Shown here piece by piece: positions 55,341 through 64,000 of a stretch of 64,000 nt of DNA. Source of the DNA: Leptospira ellinghausenii (GTDB taxonomy: Bacteria > Spirochaetota > Leptospiria > Leptospirales > Leptospiraceae). The position numbers were made by a program, and so were the translations under genes. The first letter of the stretch is position 1. Each line of letters starts with the position of its first letter. The notes beneath the pieces were generated by a model. That model had not been told where the DNA came from. It was given only the letters and a program-made list of their open reading frames with translations, and searched no databases. The stretch is from NCBI RefSeq assembly GCF_003114815.1, contig NZ_BFAZ01000001.1, positions 1 through 64,000 on the forward strand, read 5' to 3'.

Positions 55341-55964
55341 TTAACCTATCTCATCCGTGTAATCCATCACCAAGTACATAAGAGTTTCTTGGTCTGTAGG
55401 ATTGGAATATTCATGCGAAACATCGGCCTTAAAAAACACAGAGTCTTTTGGTTCCAGTTCCACTACCTTTTCTCCTACACGCAATCGAAGTTTCCCAGAT
55501 ACGACAACGAGGTTTTCTGTGGTCCCTGTTTTGTGCGGTTCAGCAACTTCATGGCCACCAGGTTTTAAAATAAGTTCATAAAATTCCGTTTTGCGGTTTC
55601 CAAGGAATGGAAACAGTGCACGGCTTGCGAATACTTTCGAGTTAGAATACAAAACCTTGGAGTTTTCAGCTTTTAAGATATGGATTCCATCTTGGTTTTT
55701 TTCTTTCAAGAGTTCGGAAAAAGGAACATTGAGCCCGTTTGCAATTTTCCATAAAACGGATATGGTCGGCACAGATTTCCCTTGTTCAATTTGAGACAAC
55801 ATCGCACGGCTCACACCACATCGGTTGGCGAGTTTGTCCAAAGAAAATCCTTTGGTATGGCGGATGAGTTTCAGGTTTTCTTTGACAACGTCTGTTATAT
55901 AGTCGCCCGATTCTGAAATTAAAGGATCTAATCCGTCACTTGTTTGTTCTACTTTACTGACCAT
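55341..55964 (-). CDS. XRE-family regulator with cupin domain
   Basis: A 207-residue transcription factor. Residues about 30-80 are an XRE helix-turn-helix ([39 protein letters not shown]). The C-terminal half is a cupin ([53 protein letters not shown]) that typically senses a small metabolite or metal. The ATG at 55964 is taken; TTG 55979 would add five residues. It sits between rsmI and prmA, an odd place for a repressor and possibly autoregulatory. The ligand is unknown. Confidence 0.9.
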   Translation of the reverse strand: MVSKVEQTSDGLDPLISESGDYITDVVKENLKLIRHTKGFSLDKLANRCGVSRAMLSQIEQGKSVPTISVLWKIANGLNVPFSELLKEKNQDGIHILKAENSKVLYSNSKVFASRALFPFLGNRKTEFYELILKPGGHEVAEPHKTGTTENLVVVSGKLRLRVGEKVVELEPKDSVFFKADVSHEYSNPTDQETLMYLVMDYTDEIG

Positions 55965-56003
55965 TGTCCAAGCGTCCAATATAACAGAGGTACTGTCAAG
56001 AAA

Positions 56004-56690
56004 CTATCGTTTGTGCCTTTCTTTTTTCTCTTCGATGACAAACACAGGTGGGAGTTTCATCCCTTGTGGGAATTTTTTTTGGACTTCCTTGGCTGTCCCG
56101 CGGAAGGAGGTTTCATGTGCGAACGAAATTCCCAGAGCCAAAAAGATCATACGATCATTCGGAAGGATTTTGGCGAGAGTTTCCAGGCAATGTTTGGCAC
56201 GGTAAGGGGTTTCGTAAAAGGCGATTGTGATCCCAAGTCCTAAGTATTGTTTTAAGGTTTTTTCCCTTTCCTTTTCCTCTCTCGGTAAAAATCCAAGGAA
56301 TAAAAAAGGCGAAGTTGCAAAACCAGAACTGGTGAGAGCTGATACAAGAGCCGTGGGGCCAGGAGCAGACCTCACTTCCACTCCCATCTCCCAAGCGAGT
56401 GGGACAAGCCACTTACCTGGGTCTTCGAGGCCTGGACTTCCAGAATCGGAAATGAGACAAGTGCGTTTTGTCATGGCAAGTTTCATTCCTATCTCATCCA
56501 TCTCACTTCTGGAAGTATGTTCATTGAGGAGGTCAAATGGTTTAGAGATCCCTAATTTTTTCAGTAGGGTAGACGTAGTCCTTTGTTCTTCCCCTAAGAT
56601 CCAATCTGCATCTTCTAGCAATTGTTTGGTGCGAGGTGGAAGGTCTAAGTCGTTTCCAATGGAATTGGATACTAAATACAATCGATTCAT
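56004..56690 (-). CDS. rsmI: 16S rRNA (cytidine-2'-O)-methyltransferase-like
   Basis: A 228-residue tetrapyrrole-methylase-fold protein. RsmI uses SAM to methylate C1402 of 16S rRNA. Visible marks: LYLVSNSIGNDLDLPPR at the start, ISDSGSPGLEDPG, RSAPGPTALVSALTSSGFAT, FYETPYRAKHCLETL. It is slightly shorter than E. coli RsmI (286) and lacks the C-terminal domain, so it belongs to the shorter subgroup. ATG 56690 overlaps the HAD gene stop by four bases. The stop lies 39 bases before the XRE-cupin start. Confidence 0.82.
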   Translation of the reverse strand: MNRLYLVSNSIGNDLDLPPRTKQLLEDADWILGEEQRTTSTLLKKLGISKPFDLLNEHTSRSEMDEIGMKLAMTKRTCLISDSGSPGLEDPGKWLVPLAWEMGVEVRSAPGPTALVSALTSSGFATSPFLFLGFLPREEKEREKTLKQYLGLGITIAFYETPYRAKHCLETLAKILPNDRMIFLALGISFAHETSFRGTAKEVQKKFPQGMKLPPVFVIEEKKERHKR

Positions 56691-57514
56691 TTGATTAAAG
56701 ATTGGTAGGTAAAAAATGGTTGGATGAGAATTCCTTTTGCACTGCAGGCCTTAACAAATTCAGGGTCACCTTTATCGATTGCCACTCCGAATTCTTTGGC
56801 TTTGGTTAACATGGGATAGTCATTAAATGAATCACCAAATACCAAATCAGGATACTGACCGATCCTTTCTTCGATTGCTTTGACTTTCCCTTCACCATAA
56901 GTATATGGTTCAATGAGTTCGTGAGTATACCTTCCATTTCCGTCTAAGGTTTGTCTCATACCAATCACATTACTTTCTAACACGGGAAAGTGGTGGGCGA
57001 TGGCAGCAATGCCAGGTTCAGGAGAAGCGGTTACAATGAACACTTGCCAATTGAAGTGGTGTAAATACTGGATTAAATCCTTCATTTCCACTTGAGGAAA
57101 AACTCCAGACTCATCTTCGGGTAAGTTCACTCGTTTCCAAGCACGTCTTGAGATTTCGTAGTAATCTTCTTTTGATAGACCTTGGAATAAAAAACAAGTC
57201 CAACGGTATCCTCTTTCAATTCCAAATTCTTTTAATTGGAAAGAATATTCTTCCCATATCAAATGTTCTTTTTCAGCTAAACTCAGTTTGGTGTGGTCTT
57301 TCCAAAGTTTTTTATCACGAAAAAATGGGGAGAGGTCAGTTGGTAAAAATGTAAGATTTTCCCTGATGATTTGGTCCATGATTTTTTCGCCAAAATCATT
57401 ACGGATGAGAGTATTATCAAAATCAAAACAGACAATGCCTGTTTTTTTAGGGATCAGTGTTGTCAGACGGTCATAAATTTCATCTGTCCAACTATGCTTT
57501 GTAAGGTTTGTCAC
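56687..57514 (-). CDS. HAD-superfamily phosphatase (HAD-IB)
   Basis: A 275-residue hydrolase starting with GTG 57514. HAD motif I is FDFDNTLIRNDFG (nucleophile Asp near 32), motif II FIVTASPEPGI, and motif III with the acidic pair VFGDSFNDYPML. The helical cap between motifs I and II is like that of phosphoserine phosphatase-type HAD-IB enzymes. The substrate is unknown, a phosphomonoester. It lies six bases after the M23 peptidase gene and overlaps rsmI by four bases; all are in one operon. Confidence 0.88.
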   Translation of the reverse strand: MTNLTKHSWTDEIYDRLTTLIPKKTGIVCFDFDNTLIRNDFGEKIMDQIIRENLTFLPTDLSPFFRDKKLWKDHTKLSLAEKEHLIWEEYSFQLKEFGIERGYRWTCFLFQGLSKEDYYEISRRAWKRVNLPEDESGVFPQVEMKDLIQYLHHFNWQVFIVTASPEPGIAAIAHHFPVLESNVIGMRQTLDGNGRYTHELIEPYTYGEGKVKAIEERIGQYPDLVFGDSFNDYPMLTKAKEFGVAIDKGDPEFVKACSAKGILIQPFFTYQSLIK

Positions 57515-57520
57515 AAATAC

Positions 57521-58306
57521 TTAGTCTGCAAATCCGACAAGGTTTGTGGCAACACCTTCTTCAAAAGGAGTGAGAAAGTTTTCAGGATTCAAATACACAT
57601 TATGAAATCGAACTTCGAAATGGACATGAGGTCCTGTTGACTTTCCTGTGTTTCCTGAAAAAGCGATGATTTGCCCTTTTTTGACGATGTCACCAGGTTT
57701 TACGAGTAACTCTTGGTTATGCCCATACACAGTATGGAAATGGTTCATGTCATGGTGGTAAATTTTAACAGCAAGACCGTAGTCACCACCTCTCCCAGCT
57801 TCTTCTACCACTCCATCGGCTGCCGCAAGTACGATCGAGTTTTTCGGAATGGCGATGTCAAGGCCTGTATGCCAAGTGTTCCAACGCCTTCCAATGCGAG
57901 ATGAAATTCGAGATTTGTTATTGGGTAACACTGGCCAAATGAATTGGTCAATCGGAGAATCAATAGTTTCACGAAAGAGTTCTTTTTCTTGGAGGTTCCT
58001 CATATATTCAGCGGAGTAAGGGAAAAATAAAGAGCGTTTCAAACGTTTGAGTTCGGTTTCCGTCAAGTGGTTGATTTCCATTACCTCTTGGGCGAGCACA
58101 CCAAATTCGGATGCCTTTTCCAATAGGGATTTTTTCTCTGCATTCAGATCCACCCAAAGACCCCATTGGTCGTTATACCGTTGGAACACATGATTGTCCA
58201 AAAAAACAGGACCGTTTTTTTGTTTTTGGTATGCCGCATAGGCCGAGTAGGTCACGACAAAGAGGATTAGGACCAGTATGATGTAGTAACTGCGGTTTCG
58301 CTTCAT
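57521..58306 (-). CDS. M23 family metallopeptidase
   Basis: A 261-residue membrane-anchored protein: MKRNRSYYIILVLILFVV is a single N-terminal helix, followed by a coiled/helical stalk. The C-terminal LytM domain shows SRIGRRWNTWHTGLDIAIPK (first zinc His/Asp), AADGVVEEAGRGGDYGLA, VYGHNQELLVKPGD and TGPHVHFEVRF. M23 peptidases cut or bind peptidoglycan cross-links during growth and division. The start is ATG 58306, nine bases after GAGG. It is the first gene of the M23-HAD-rsmI-XRE-prmA operon. Confidence 0.9.
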   Translation of the reverse strand: MKRNRSYYIILVLILFVVTYSAYAAYQKQKNGPVFLDNHVFQRYNDQWGLWVDLNAEKKSLLEKASEFGVLAQEVMEINHLTETELKRLKRSLFFPYSAEYMRNLQEKELFRETIDSPIDQFIWPVLPNNKSRISSRIGRRWNTWHTGLDIAIPKNSIVLAAADGVVEEAGRGGDYGLAVKIYHHDMNHFHTVYGHNQELLVKPGDIVKKGQIIAFSGNTGKSTGPHVHFEVRFHNVYLNPENFLTPFEEGVATNLVGFAD

Positions 58307-58523
58307 CTCATTTCGCCTCAAAAACTATGGTGCAATGCCAAATTCTCACGGCCCGCCACCCGGTCAAGGCGAAGAGGTCGGGAACATGCGTCAATCATGG
58401 CTTTTATGTGACATAAGAAAGTGGTTCCTCTCTCTGTCATTTCCTTTTCTCGGAGGGAAGTTAAATATTAACGTCGTTAATTAGATTGAGTTCGTTACTT
58501 TGGAAGCGGTAAAAGGGAAGAGA

Positions 58524-58548
58524 AAGGATCGATTGGGATTCGATCCTT
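58524..58548. terminator. Hairpin between the two housekeeping operons
   Basis: AAGGATCGA (58524-58532) pairs perfectly with TCGATCCTT (58540-58548), followed on the plus strand by CCTTTTTG. It lies 15 bases past the sterol desaturase stop and probably ends that operon, with weaker T-runs in the minus direction. Confidence 0.6.
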
Positions 58549-58563
58549 CCTTTTTGTTTCCGA

Positions 58564-59808
58564 TTAAGAGGCGGCTTGTGTTTTCTGTTGGCCTGTGCGG
58601 TAGAGATAAATCCCGGCAATCACCAAACAAACAATACCAATGGCATAATAAGCCCAATTGACATCGAAGTATCCTAAAACTAAGAATCCAAACAGTAATC
58701 TTGTGATCTCCAAAGCTCCCGCCCATGTTTTGTTTTCAATCAGTGCATTGATGGAAACGAGGGAAAGTGTCACCCAAATGGTCACTAGGACTTGAGAGAC
58801 AAAACTGAACTTGGGAACAAAGAGTAAAAACGCAAACGAGAGGAGTAAAACCAAAACAAACCAAGTGGTTGTATAGGTTTTCACTTCCGTAGCTGGTTTT
58901 GGGTCATACTTTTGGAATGAATTTGGGCTTACTTCTGGGATGGGTAAAAATCCTGCCGGTTGGTTTCCTTGTCTTGGGTACCAACCTGGTGGTTTTAAAA
59001 AGACGCGGATTTTATCCATAAAGTATTCAGCAGCAAACGCTTGTTTCAGAAGTTCCCAGTAGTAGTGGAAGTTTGCATACACAGGGTTAAAACTGCGAAG
59101 TGGTTTTACAGTTCCATACACACAAGGTTCTGTTTCTTCTTGGAAAGTCCCGAACATACGATCAAAGAGGATAAAAATCCCACCATGGTTTTTGTCGATG
59201 TAGATGGGGTTAATTGCGTGGTGCACTCGGTGGTGGGAAGGTGTCGAAAGTATGTATTCGCCAACCTTTCCAATTTTTCCAACTGCTTTTGTGTGCACCC
59301 AAAATTGGTAGATGAGATTGATTTGTCCACTCGCAAGGTACATCCATGGATGAAAACCAATGAGAGCAAGTGGTACATAAAAGACCCAAGTCACAAGGCC
59401 ACCAAGACCGGTTTGTCTAAGGGCGACCACAAGGTTGTATTCTTCACTGTGGTGGTGGATGACATGCCCTGCCCAAAGGAAATTCACTTCATGTGCTAAA
59501 CGGTGTGACCAATAATAGCAGAAATCTTGGCCGACGATACAAAGCACCCATGCCCAAGGGTTTGTCATGGCAAATTCAAAAAATCGAAAGTGTTCATAGA
59601 TATAAAAATAGGCGTATAAACCCACACCTTTTTGGAAAAGGCCCCAAATTTGGGAGATGATTCCCGTACTCAAATCGGCAATCGAATCATTCAACCGGTA
59701 CAGGTCTTTGTTCCTGCGGTAACCGATGTACACTTCAATGCCAATCAAAAGGAAAAAAACGGGGATGGCATACGTTACAATGGGAGGGGGTGTGAAATTC
59801 TCAAACAT
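58564..59808 (-). CDS. Sterol desaturase/fatty acid hydroxylase superfamily protein
   Basis: A 414-residue integral membrane di-iron enzyme. The His clusters are complete: WSHRLAHE, HVIHHHSEEYN and HRVHHAINP, with a further HGG motif (DKNHGGIF) later. About seven transmembrane helices surround them, three in the last third after the catalytic part. Bacterial members hydroxylate or desaturate lipids. A cytoplasmic segment 290-320 is Pro-rich (GNQPAGFLPIPEVSP). ATG 59808 is 18 bases after the rsmA stop, so it is the last gene of the trpS-comEC-rsmA run. Substrate unknown. Confidence 0.9.
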   Translation of the reverse strand: MFENFTPPPIVTYAIPVFFLLIGIEVYIGYRRNKDLYRLNDSIADLSTGIISQIWGLFQKGVGLYAYFYIYEHFRFFEFAMTNPWAWVLCIVGQDFCYYWSHRLAHEVNFLWAGHVIHHHSEEYNLVVALRQTGLGGLVTWVFYVPLALIGFHPWMYLASGQINLIYQFWVHTKAVGKIGKVGEYILSTPSHHRVHHAINPIYIDKNHGGIFILFDRMFGTFQEETEPCVYGTVKPLRSFNPVYANFHYYWELLKQAFAAEYFMDKIRVFLKPPGWYPRQGNQPAGFLPIPEVSPNSFQKYDPKPATEVKTYTTTWFVLVLLLSFAFLLFVPKFSFVSQVLVTIWVTLSLVSINALIENKTWAGALEITRLLFGFLVLGYFDVNWAYYAIGIVCLVIAGIYLYRTGQQKTQAAS

Positions 59809-59826
59809 AGCGGACTACATTTGACA

Positions 59827-60705
59827 TCATTTTGACAAAATGTCAAGTAAATGTTGACCAAGATTCAGAAATTGTTCACGGTTCAATTCTTCAGGCCGTT
59901 TGGTCGGAGGGATTTTCGAACGGACCAAGGCTTCTGCCAATGCCTCACGGAAAATGGGATCATCTGAAAACGGAGATTCCCGTAAACTCACTTGGATTTG
60001 TTTTCGTTTGCCCCAAAAAACAGTTCGTAACATCCGAGACCAAACTTCCACTTCTCTTTCCGATTGGGGAGACCAGTGGTGTTTTCCATTTTCTTTTTTC
60101 GGAGAGAGTAAAATGAGAGCGGAATGGATTTTGGGAATGGGAAAAAAACAATTTTTATGGACAGTCTTTAGGTATTTCACTTCGCAGAAGGCAGACAAAA
60201 AAACGGAGAGGGACGAGGTTTCTTTCACAAGCCGTTCTGCAAACTCCTTTTGCACCATAAAAATTCCACCTTGGAAGTTACGGCAATGGATGATCAGTGT
60301 GTTGATGATTTCTGTTGTGAGGTGGTAAGGTAAGTTTCCAAATACAAAAACTTTTTTAGGGAATATATGGTGTAAATTTTCTAAGGCATCACCTGCAAAT
60401 AAATTTGCTTTGGGGAACTTTGGTAAAATTTCATCTTTTGCCAATTGAATGTATGCAAAATCAATTTCAAATAAATCGGTATGTTTTCCTAAACTCAAAA
60501 TTGGATAGGTTAAAGTTCCAAGTCCAATTCCAATTTCTGCCAAAGAAACATCATCTTCAGCAAACAATGGTTTTGCTGTATTTACAATGTATTCCACAAT
60601 GTTTTTATCAATTAGGAAATTTTGACCAAATTTTTTTTGGGCCCTGATTCCTTTTTGTTCAAAGAAGGTTTGGATTTGTGAGATAGTGGAATAAGGAGAT
60701 TTCAA
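59827..60705 (-). CDS. rsmA: 16S rRNA dimethyladenosine transferase
   Basis: A 292-residue methyltransferase (KsgA) that dimethylates A1518 and A1519 of 16S rRNA. Motifs: KKFGQNFLIDKNIVEYI, LAEIGIGLGTLTYPIL, and the NLPYHLTTEII catalytic segment. The C-terminal helix domain includes WSRMLRTVFWGKRKQI. The start is TTG 60705, six bases after GAGGA, although it overlaps the comEC coding end by 47 bases; a longer frame to 60750 has no ribosome site. Translational coupling with comEC is likely. Confidence 0.92.
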   Translation of the reverse strand: MKSPYSTISQIQTFFEQKGIRAQKKFGQNFLIDKNIVEYIVNTAKPLFAEDDVSLAEIGIGLGTLTYPILSLGKHTDLFEIDFAYIQLAKDEILPKFPKANLFAGDALENLHHIFPKKVFVFGNLPYHLTTEIINTLIIHCRNFQGGIFMVQKEFAERLVKETSSLSVFLSAFCEVKYLKTVHKNCFFPIPKIHSALILLSPKKENGKHHWSPQSEREVEVWSRMLRTVFWGKRKQIQVSLRESPFSDDPIFREALAEALVRSKIPPTKRPEELNREQFLNLGQHLLDILSK

Positions 60706-62488
60706 ATTGATCCTCAACGATGATGATTTTCCATGCGTTAGAAATCCCAAGTAGTTTTTGATAGGTGATCCATTCTTTTGCTTCCTTTTTTTTCCAAGGA
60801 GGAAAATCGAGAACTAGGATTCCCTTCCATTTTTGAAAGGAATTGTTTTTTTCTGATTCTTTTAAAGCACGTAATAAGGAGTTCACCTCTTTCGGATTGC
60901 CATCAAATCGAAATAATGTTACATTTTTTGTGAGATCATTACCCAATCGGACTGAAGATTGGATTTGGATTCCTTGTTTTTCAAATTGCCGCATGAAAGG
61001 CGAAACTTGTGTTTCGAAAAAAATCACATCCCTGATTTTTTCTTTTTTTTGCAGTCGTAAAACCGTTTGCAAACAGGTTTCGGATTCAAATAAGATTTGT
61101 TTGATTGGATGGATTGTTTTTGGGAGCCCGATCCGTTTCTGAGGAGAACAATTTCCATAAAGATACATTTTGTTCTCGAGTGTGATTGTAAAATAACCTT
61201 TGCCCGATTGAGTGAGAATCGGTAGAGAGTTAACTTCCTCGTGCCAAAAACTCAATGGAAAAAATAGAAACAATACACAAAGGATCAATCGATTGGTGAT
61301 TCTGTTTTGGTTTAGGTTGTAACGATGCAGTGCCCAAAGGATCAAAATAAGAAGGATTGAAACAACTAATAGTAGAGTAGTCTCCGATTTCCATTCCTTG
61401 TAAGCTCTTTCGAAATTTGATAAAGATTGGAAGAGTTTTAAAAAAAGAGAAAGTAAGTAACTTGCCGGAATCCAAATCCAATGGGATAAAAGAAGGGAGA
61501 ATGAACTTGGTAATAAACTTTGGAAGAGGAGTGTCGTATACAAACTAGGAAGTAAGATTCCAGCAAATGGAACCAGACAATAATTGATCCAAATCCCTCC
61601 ATATGAGTAAGAGTGAAAGGAATAAACAAGAACTGGGAACGTACATAAGGAACAAACGATTGTCAGTGTAAAATTTTCCTTCAAGAAGGATTTGTTAGTT
61701 TTTAAAATCATCTGGTCCAAACTGGGTTTGAGATAAAAAATCCCAAAAACAGCACTAAATGAGAGTAAAAATCCAATGCTTAAAAAATCTGAGAAACAAA
61801 AAAAGGCAATGGTCGCAGAGGAGATTATCAGTAGATCACTAACGGCTATTTTGCGGTAAAATAAAGAGGAAACCAAAGTCAAAAACGCAAAGAGGTAAGC
61901 TCTGATAAATGAGACAGGAAAGTTTAAAACATACAAATATAAAAAACCAAAACCAAGTGAGAGTAAGATGGATAACCAGCGGTGTTTGGAAAAAATTAAG
62001 TTTCCTAAAAATTGAATGGATCCAATAAAAATTCCTAAATGGAGTCCTGAGGCAGCAAATAGGTGTAAGATGCCCGATTCCTTTGCTAGTTCTTTAAAGT
62101 CTTTCGGGATTTCCTTTGTGGAACCAGTCACGAGACCCAAAACAATTCGAGATTCAAAGGGAGAAAGTGGTGATCTGTTTAGTTCCTGTTTTAAAAAATC
62201 GCGAAAAAAACGTTTTGGAAACCTTTGTGAAAGTGTTTGGTTGGTATCGGCAAATAATAAAAAGAGAAACGATGCAAGAATCACCCAAGGGACTTGATGA
62301 TTGCAATGTTTTGTGAGCCTTGGTGGCAGGATTTCGAATAGGCAAAAGAAAAGAAGTTGGAACAAAAAGAGAAAGGCATAAATCCCTGGGATTTTATTCC
62401 CGATTTTGCATGTCGTGGCAGTAACACAAATTCCAAAACAAAACCATCCAAAGTTAGAATTAGGAAGTAGTTTTGTATTGACTCTCAC
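60659..62488 (-). CDS. comEC: ComEC/Rec2-like DNA uptake channel protein
   Basis: A 609-residue membrane protein with about ten transmembrane helices. The competence-domain core is recognisable (ESGILHLFAASGLHLGIFIG, PVSFIRAYLFAFLTLVSSLF, FSIGFLLSFSAVFGIFYLKP-type). ComEC normally forms the channel that brings single-stranded DNA across the inner membrane. The C-terminal 160 residues look like a reduced metallo-beta-lactamase fold but contain no HxHxDH zinc motif. The start is called at GTG 62488, without a clear ribosome site; a later start is possible. It sits between trpS and rsmA. Confidence 0.85.
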   Translation of the reverse strand: MRVNTKLLPNSNFGWFCFGICVTATTCKIGNKIPGIYAFLFLFQLLFFCLFEILPPRLTKHCNHQVPWVILASFLFLLFADTNQTLSQRFPKRFFRDFLKQELNRSPLSPFESRIVLGLVTGSTKEIPKDFKELAKESGILHLFAASGLHLGIFIGSIQFLGNLIFSKHRWLSILLSLGFGFLYLYVLNFPVSFIRAYLFAFLTLVSSLFYRKIAVSDLLIISSATIAFFCFSDFLSIGFLLSFSAVFGIFYLKPSLDQMILKTNKSFLKENFTLTIVCSLCTFPVLVYSFHSYSYGGIWINYCLVPFAGILLPSLYTTLLFQSLLPSSFSLLLSHWIWIPASYLLSLFLKLFQSLSNFERAYKEWKSETTLLLVVSILLILILWALHRYNLNQNRITNRLILCVLFLFFPLSFWHEEVNSLPILTQSGKGYFTITLENKMYLYGNCSPQKRIGLPKTIHPIKQILFESETCLQTVLRLQKKEKIRDVIFFETQVSPFMRQFEKQGIQIQSSVRLGNDLTKNVTLFRFDGNPKEVNSLLRALKESEKNNSFQKWKGILVLDFPPWKKKEAKEWITYQKLLGISNAWKIIIVEDQFEISLFHYLTNPNLL

Positions 62489-62531
62489 ATACGGAGAGGT
62501 TCAAAAAAGAAAAACTTGGTCTCTTTTAAAT

Positions 62532-63500
62532 TTAGAAAGGATAAATGCCAAGTGTGTTTCTCACTTCGCTTAATTTTTGCTCCGCAACTTCTTGCGCTTT
62601 CTGTTTTCCTGCTTTCAATACAGAATGAACATAATCTAAGTTTTGTGAGAGTTCTTCTCGTTTGGATCGAAAAGGTGCAAAATGATTCAGTATGGATTCC
62701 AATAGGTCTTTTTTTAAATCCCCATATCCAAATCCACCTTGTTTGTATTTTTGTTTTTGTGATTCTTTTTCAGAATTCGTTAAGAATAAAGAATGAATTT
62801 GGTAAATGATAGACTCGTCTGGATCTTTTGGTTCTTCGATAGCTTTTGAGTCACTTACAATCGACATCACTTTCTTTTTGATCTCTTTTTCTGTACCAAA
62901 AAAATCAATAGTATTGTTATACGATTTTGACATCTTCGCACCATCAACACCAGGAACTGTAGCTGTGTTTTCATCTATGTCTGGTTCGGGAATTGTTAAA
63001 ACAGATCCAAATTGTGAGTTGAATTTTTCCGCAATGTCCCTAGCAAATTCTAAATGTTGTTTTTGGTCTTTTCCGACGGGAACTTTTTCTGCTGAAAAAA
63101 GTAAGATGTCACTTGCCATAAGGATTGGATAAGTAAAAAGTCCGGCACCTGGAACAAATCCTTTCGCAACTTTGTCTTTAAAAGAATGGGCAAGTTGTAA
63201 TTGCGAAACTGTAATCGATTGTGATAAATACCAAGTAAGTTCTGTGACTTGGGGAACATCACTTTGAACCCAAAAAACAGTTCTGTTTGGATCAACACCA
63301 AGCGCCAGTAAGTCGATTGCGCAACCCAAGGTGTAGTCTTTTAGTTCTTCTTTAGAACGAAAGGTAGTTAAGGCATGAAGGTTTGCGATGAATAAAAATA
63401 ATTCTTCTTTTGATTGGTAATCTAAGATTTTTTTGATCGCTGAGAAGTAGTTTCCTAAATGTAATTTTCCTGACGGTTGTAATCCTGTGAGAACTCTCAA
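62532..63500 (-). CDS. trpS: Tryptophanyl-tRNA synthetase
   Basis: A 322-residue class I aminoacyl-tRNA synthetase charging tRNA-Trp. The HIGH-like motif is [17 protein letters not shown], the KMSKS signature is [10 protein letters not shown], and the Trp/ATP pocket shows [26 protein letters not shown] sequence. The length matches the bacterial enzyme. It starts with TTG 63500 at the sequence TTGA, overlapping the upstream stop by four bases, with GAGGAAG upstream. It lies 43 bases before comEC. Confidence 0.95.
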   Translation of the reverse strand: MRVLTGLQPSGKLHLGNYFSAIKKILDYQSKEELFLFIANLHALTTFRSKEELKDYTLGCAIDLLALGVDPNRTVFWVQSDVPQVTELTWYLSQSITVSQLQLAHSFKDKVAKGFVPGAGLFTYPILMASDILLFSAEKVPVGKDQKQHLEFARDIAEKFNSQFGSVLTIPEPDIDENTATVPGVDGAKMSKSYNNTIDFFGTEKEIKKKVMSIVSDSKAIEEPKDPDESIIYQIHSLFLTNSEKESQKQKYKQGGFGYGDLKKDLLESILNHFAPFRSKREELSQNLDYVHSVLKAGKQKAQEVAEQKLSEVRNTLGIYPF

Positions 63501-64000
63501 GTATCTTCCTCTTCCCCTATTGTTTCGCTAGTCTCATTCGTTGCCGAACTATTTGCCTCATCTATCGTTGGTTCTGGATTCCCACTATCTTTGTGAAAGG
63601 TAGAGTAGGTAAGTCGTTCGTATTCTTTGTTGAGTTTGATTAGTTCTTGTTCTATTTTTCTGTGAGCAGTTAATTTAGATGTTGTCGTTGGGTCTTTAAA
63701 GATAACAGCATAATTGTATAAATACTTTGTAAATTGAATGAAAACATCTTCCACTTTCATTCCATTGATTCTTTCTTTTGCAACAACTGCTTTGTCGTAG
63801 TGAGGTATAAACCTTTGGGCAATTTTAACTTCTTCGATGACTTTGTCTTTTGTGGAAATGATTTTGTCGTTTGTTTTTCCTTTGGATTCGGTCACCTTTG
63901 CCATCAAGTGGTTTTCCACGATGATATTGAGTTTCCCAGCAAAACTTCCAAAAAATTCAGATGCATCTTGGAGTGCTTGGACAATGGTTCCCGCAATTTG
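63497..64000 (-). CDS. Hypothetical protein upstream of trpS (5' end beyond window)
   Basis: An open frame runs through the right window edge, giving at least 167 codons. The visible N-terminal part reads [20 protein letters not shown] and continues [20 protein letters not shown]; the C-terminus is acidic and low-complexity ([20 protein letters not shown]). GTG 63919 or ATG 63904 could also be starts, but the frame is open upstream. The helical, charged character suggests a cytoplasmic or coiled protein. It overlaps trpS by four bases (TTGA), so the two genes are coupled. Function unknown. Confidence 0.7.
   Translation of the reverse strand, partial: QIAGTIVQALQDASEFFGSFAGKLNIIVENHLMAKVTESKGKTNDKIISTKDKVIEEVKIAQRFIPHYDKAVVAKERINGMKVEDVFIQFTKYLYNYAVIFKDPTTTSKLTAHRKIEQELIKLNKEYERLTYSTFHKDSGNPEPTIDEANSSATNETSETIGEEEDT

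Noticed and set aside
1..64000. CRISPR arrays, tRNA, rRNA, insertion sequences or prophage genes
   Set aside because: No repeat-spacer pattern, cloverleaf, transposase or phage structural motif was found in reading the sequence on both strands.

Overview
The window is AT-rich chromosomal DNA from a spirochaete, most likely a saprophytic-clade Leptospira. The evidence is the very high density of short-signal lipoproteins with relaxed lipoboxes (LSC, LAC, FQC, LNC, LDC), many TTG starts, several HWE/HisKA_2 and 7TMR-DISM sensor proteins, a Leptospira-type Cys-rich lipoprotein and a leuA gene. Genus assignment is inference from protein character; no rRNA or tRNA gene is present to confirm it.

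Layout. 1-9000: the end of an upstream gene and its terminator, a lipoprotein pseudogene broken only by in-frame stops, a large surface lipoprotein, a small lipoprotein, an OmpA-like protein, a poorly characterised gene group (6886-8551) whose first gene looks frameshifted, and a decayed small secreted protein. 9000-22500: a signalling block with an adenylate cyclase, a receiver-HATPase protein, a multi-PAS HisKA_2 kinase, a decayed ECF42-type sigma factor, a hybrid kinase, a kinase-receiver-PP2C fusion and a chemotaxis receptor with an extra C-terminal domain. 22500-38400: an envelope/secretome block of lipoproteins and exported enzymes (beta-propeller, PEGA, two metallo-beta-lactamase-fold proteins, an HExxH protein, Ig-like, a tandem paralogue pair, PhoD-like phosphatase, TPM and DUF4349 proteins) plus a TetR regulator. 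38400-43800: N-acyl-D-amino-acid deacylase, a short LeuA with a leucine-rich leader peptide and attenuator, a sodium:solute symporter and a CBS-domain protein. 43800-49020: a fatty-acid operon (acyl-CoA synthetase, acyl-CoA dehydrogenase, HisKA_2 kinase, MaoC hydratase). 49000-54400: HNH protein, acidic small protein, acyltransferase 3, flavin amine oxidase and a 7TMR-DISM/PAS/RsbW-like sensor. 54400-64000: two housekeeping runs on the minus strand, M23 peptidase-HAD-rsmI-XRE/cupin-prmA, and unknown-trpS-comEC-rsmA-sterol desaturase family.

Working together: the best-supported regulatory unit is leuA, where a 16-residue leader with five consecutive Leu codons, a paired hairpin and an intrinsic terminator precede a LeuA that lacks the usual C-terminal leucine-binding domain. 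The signalling block carries both a SpoIIE-type phosphatase module and (30 kb away) an RsbW-like ATPase module, the two halves of partner-switching control, while the only sigma factor gene in the window is decayed. I see no CRISPR array, prophage, insertion sequence or tRNA. I found no clearly new multi-gene system; the strongest leads are the leu attenuator, the receptor fusion, the unknown 6886-8551 group and the several decaying genes.
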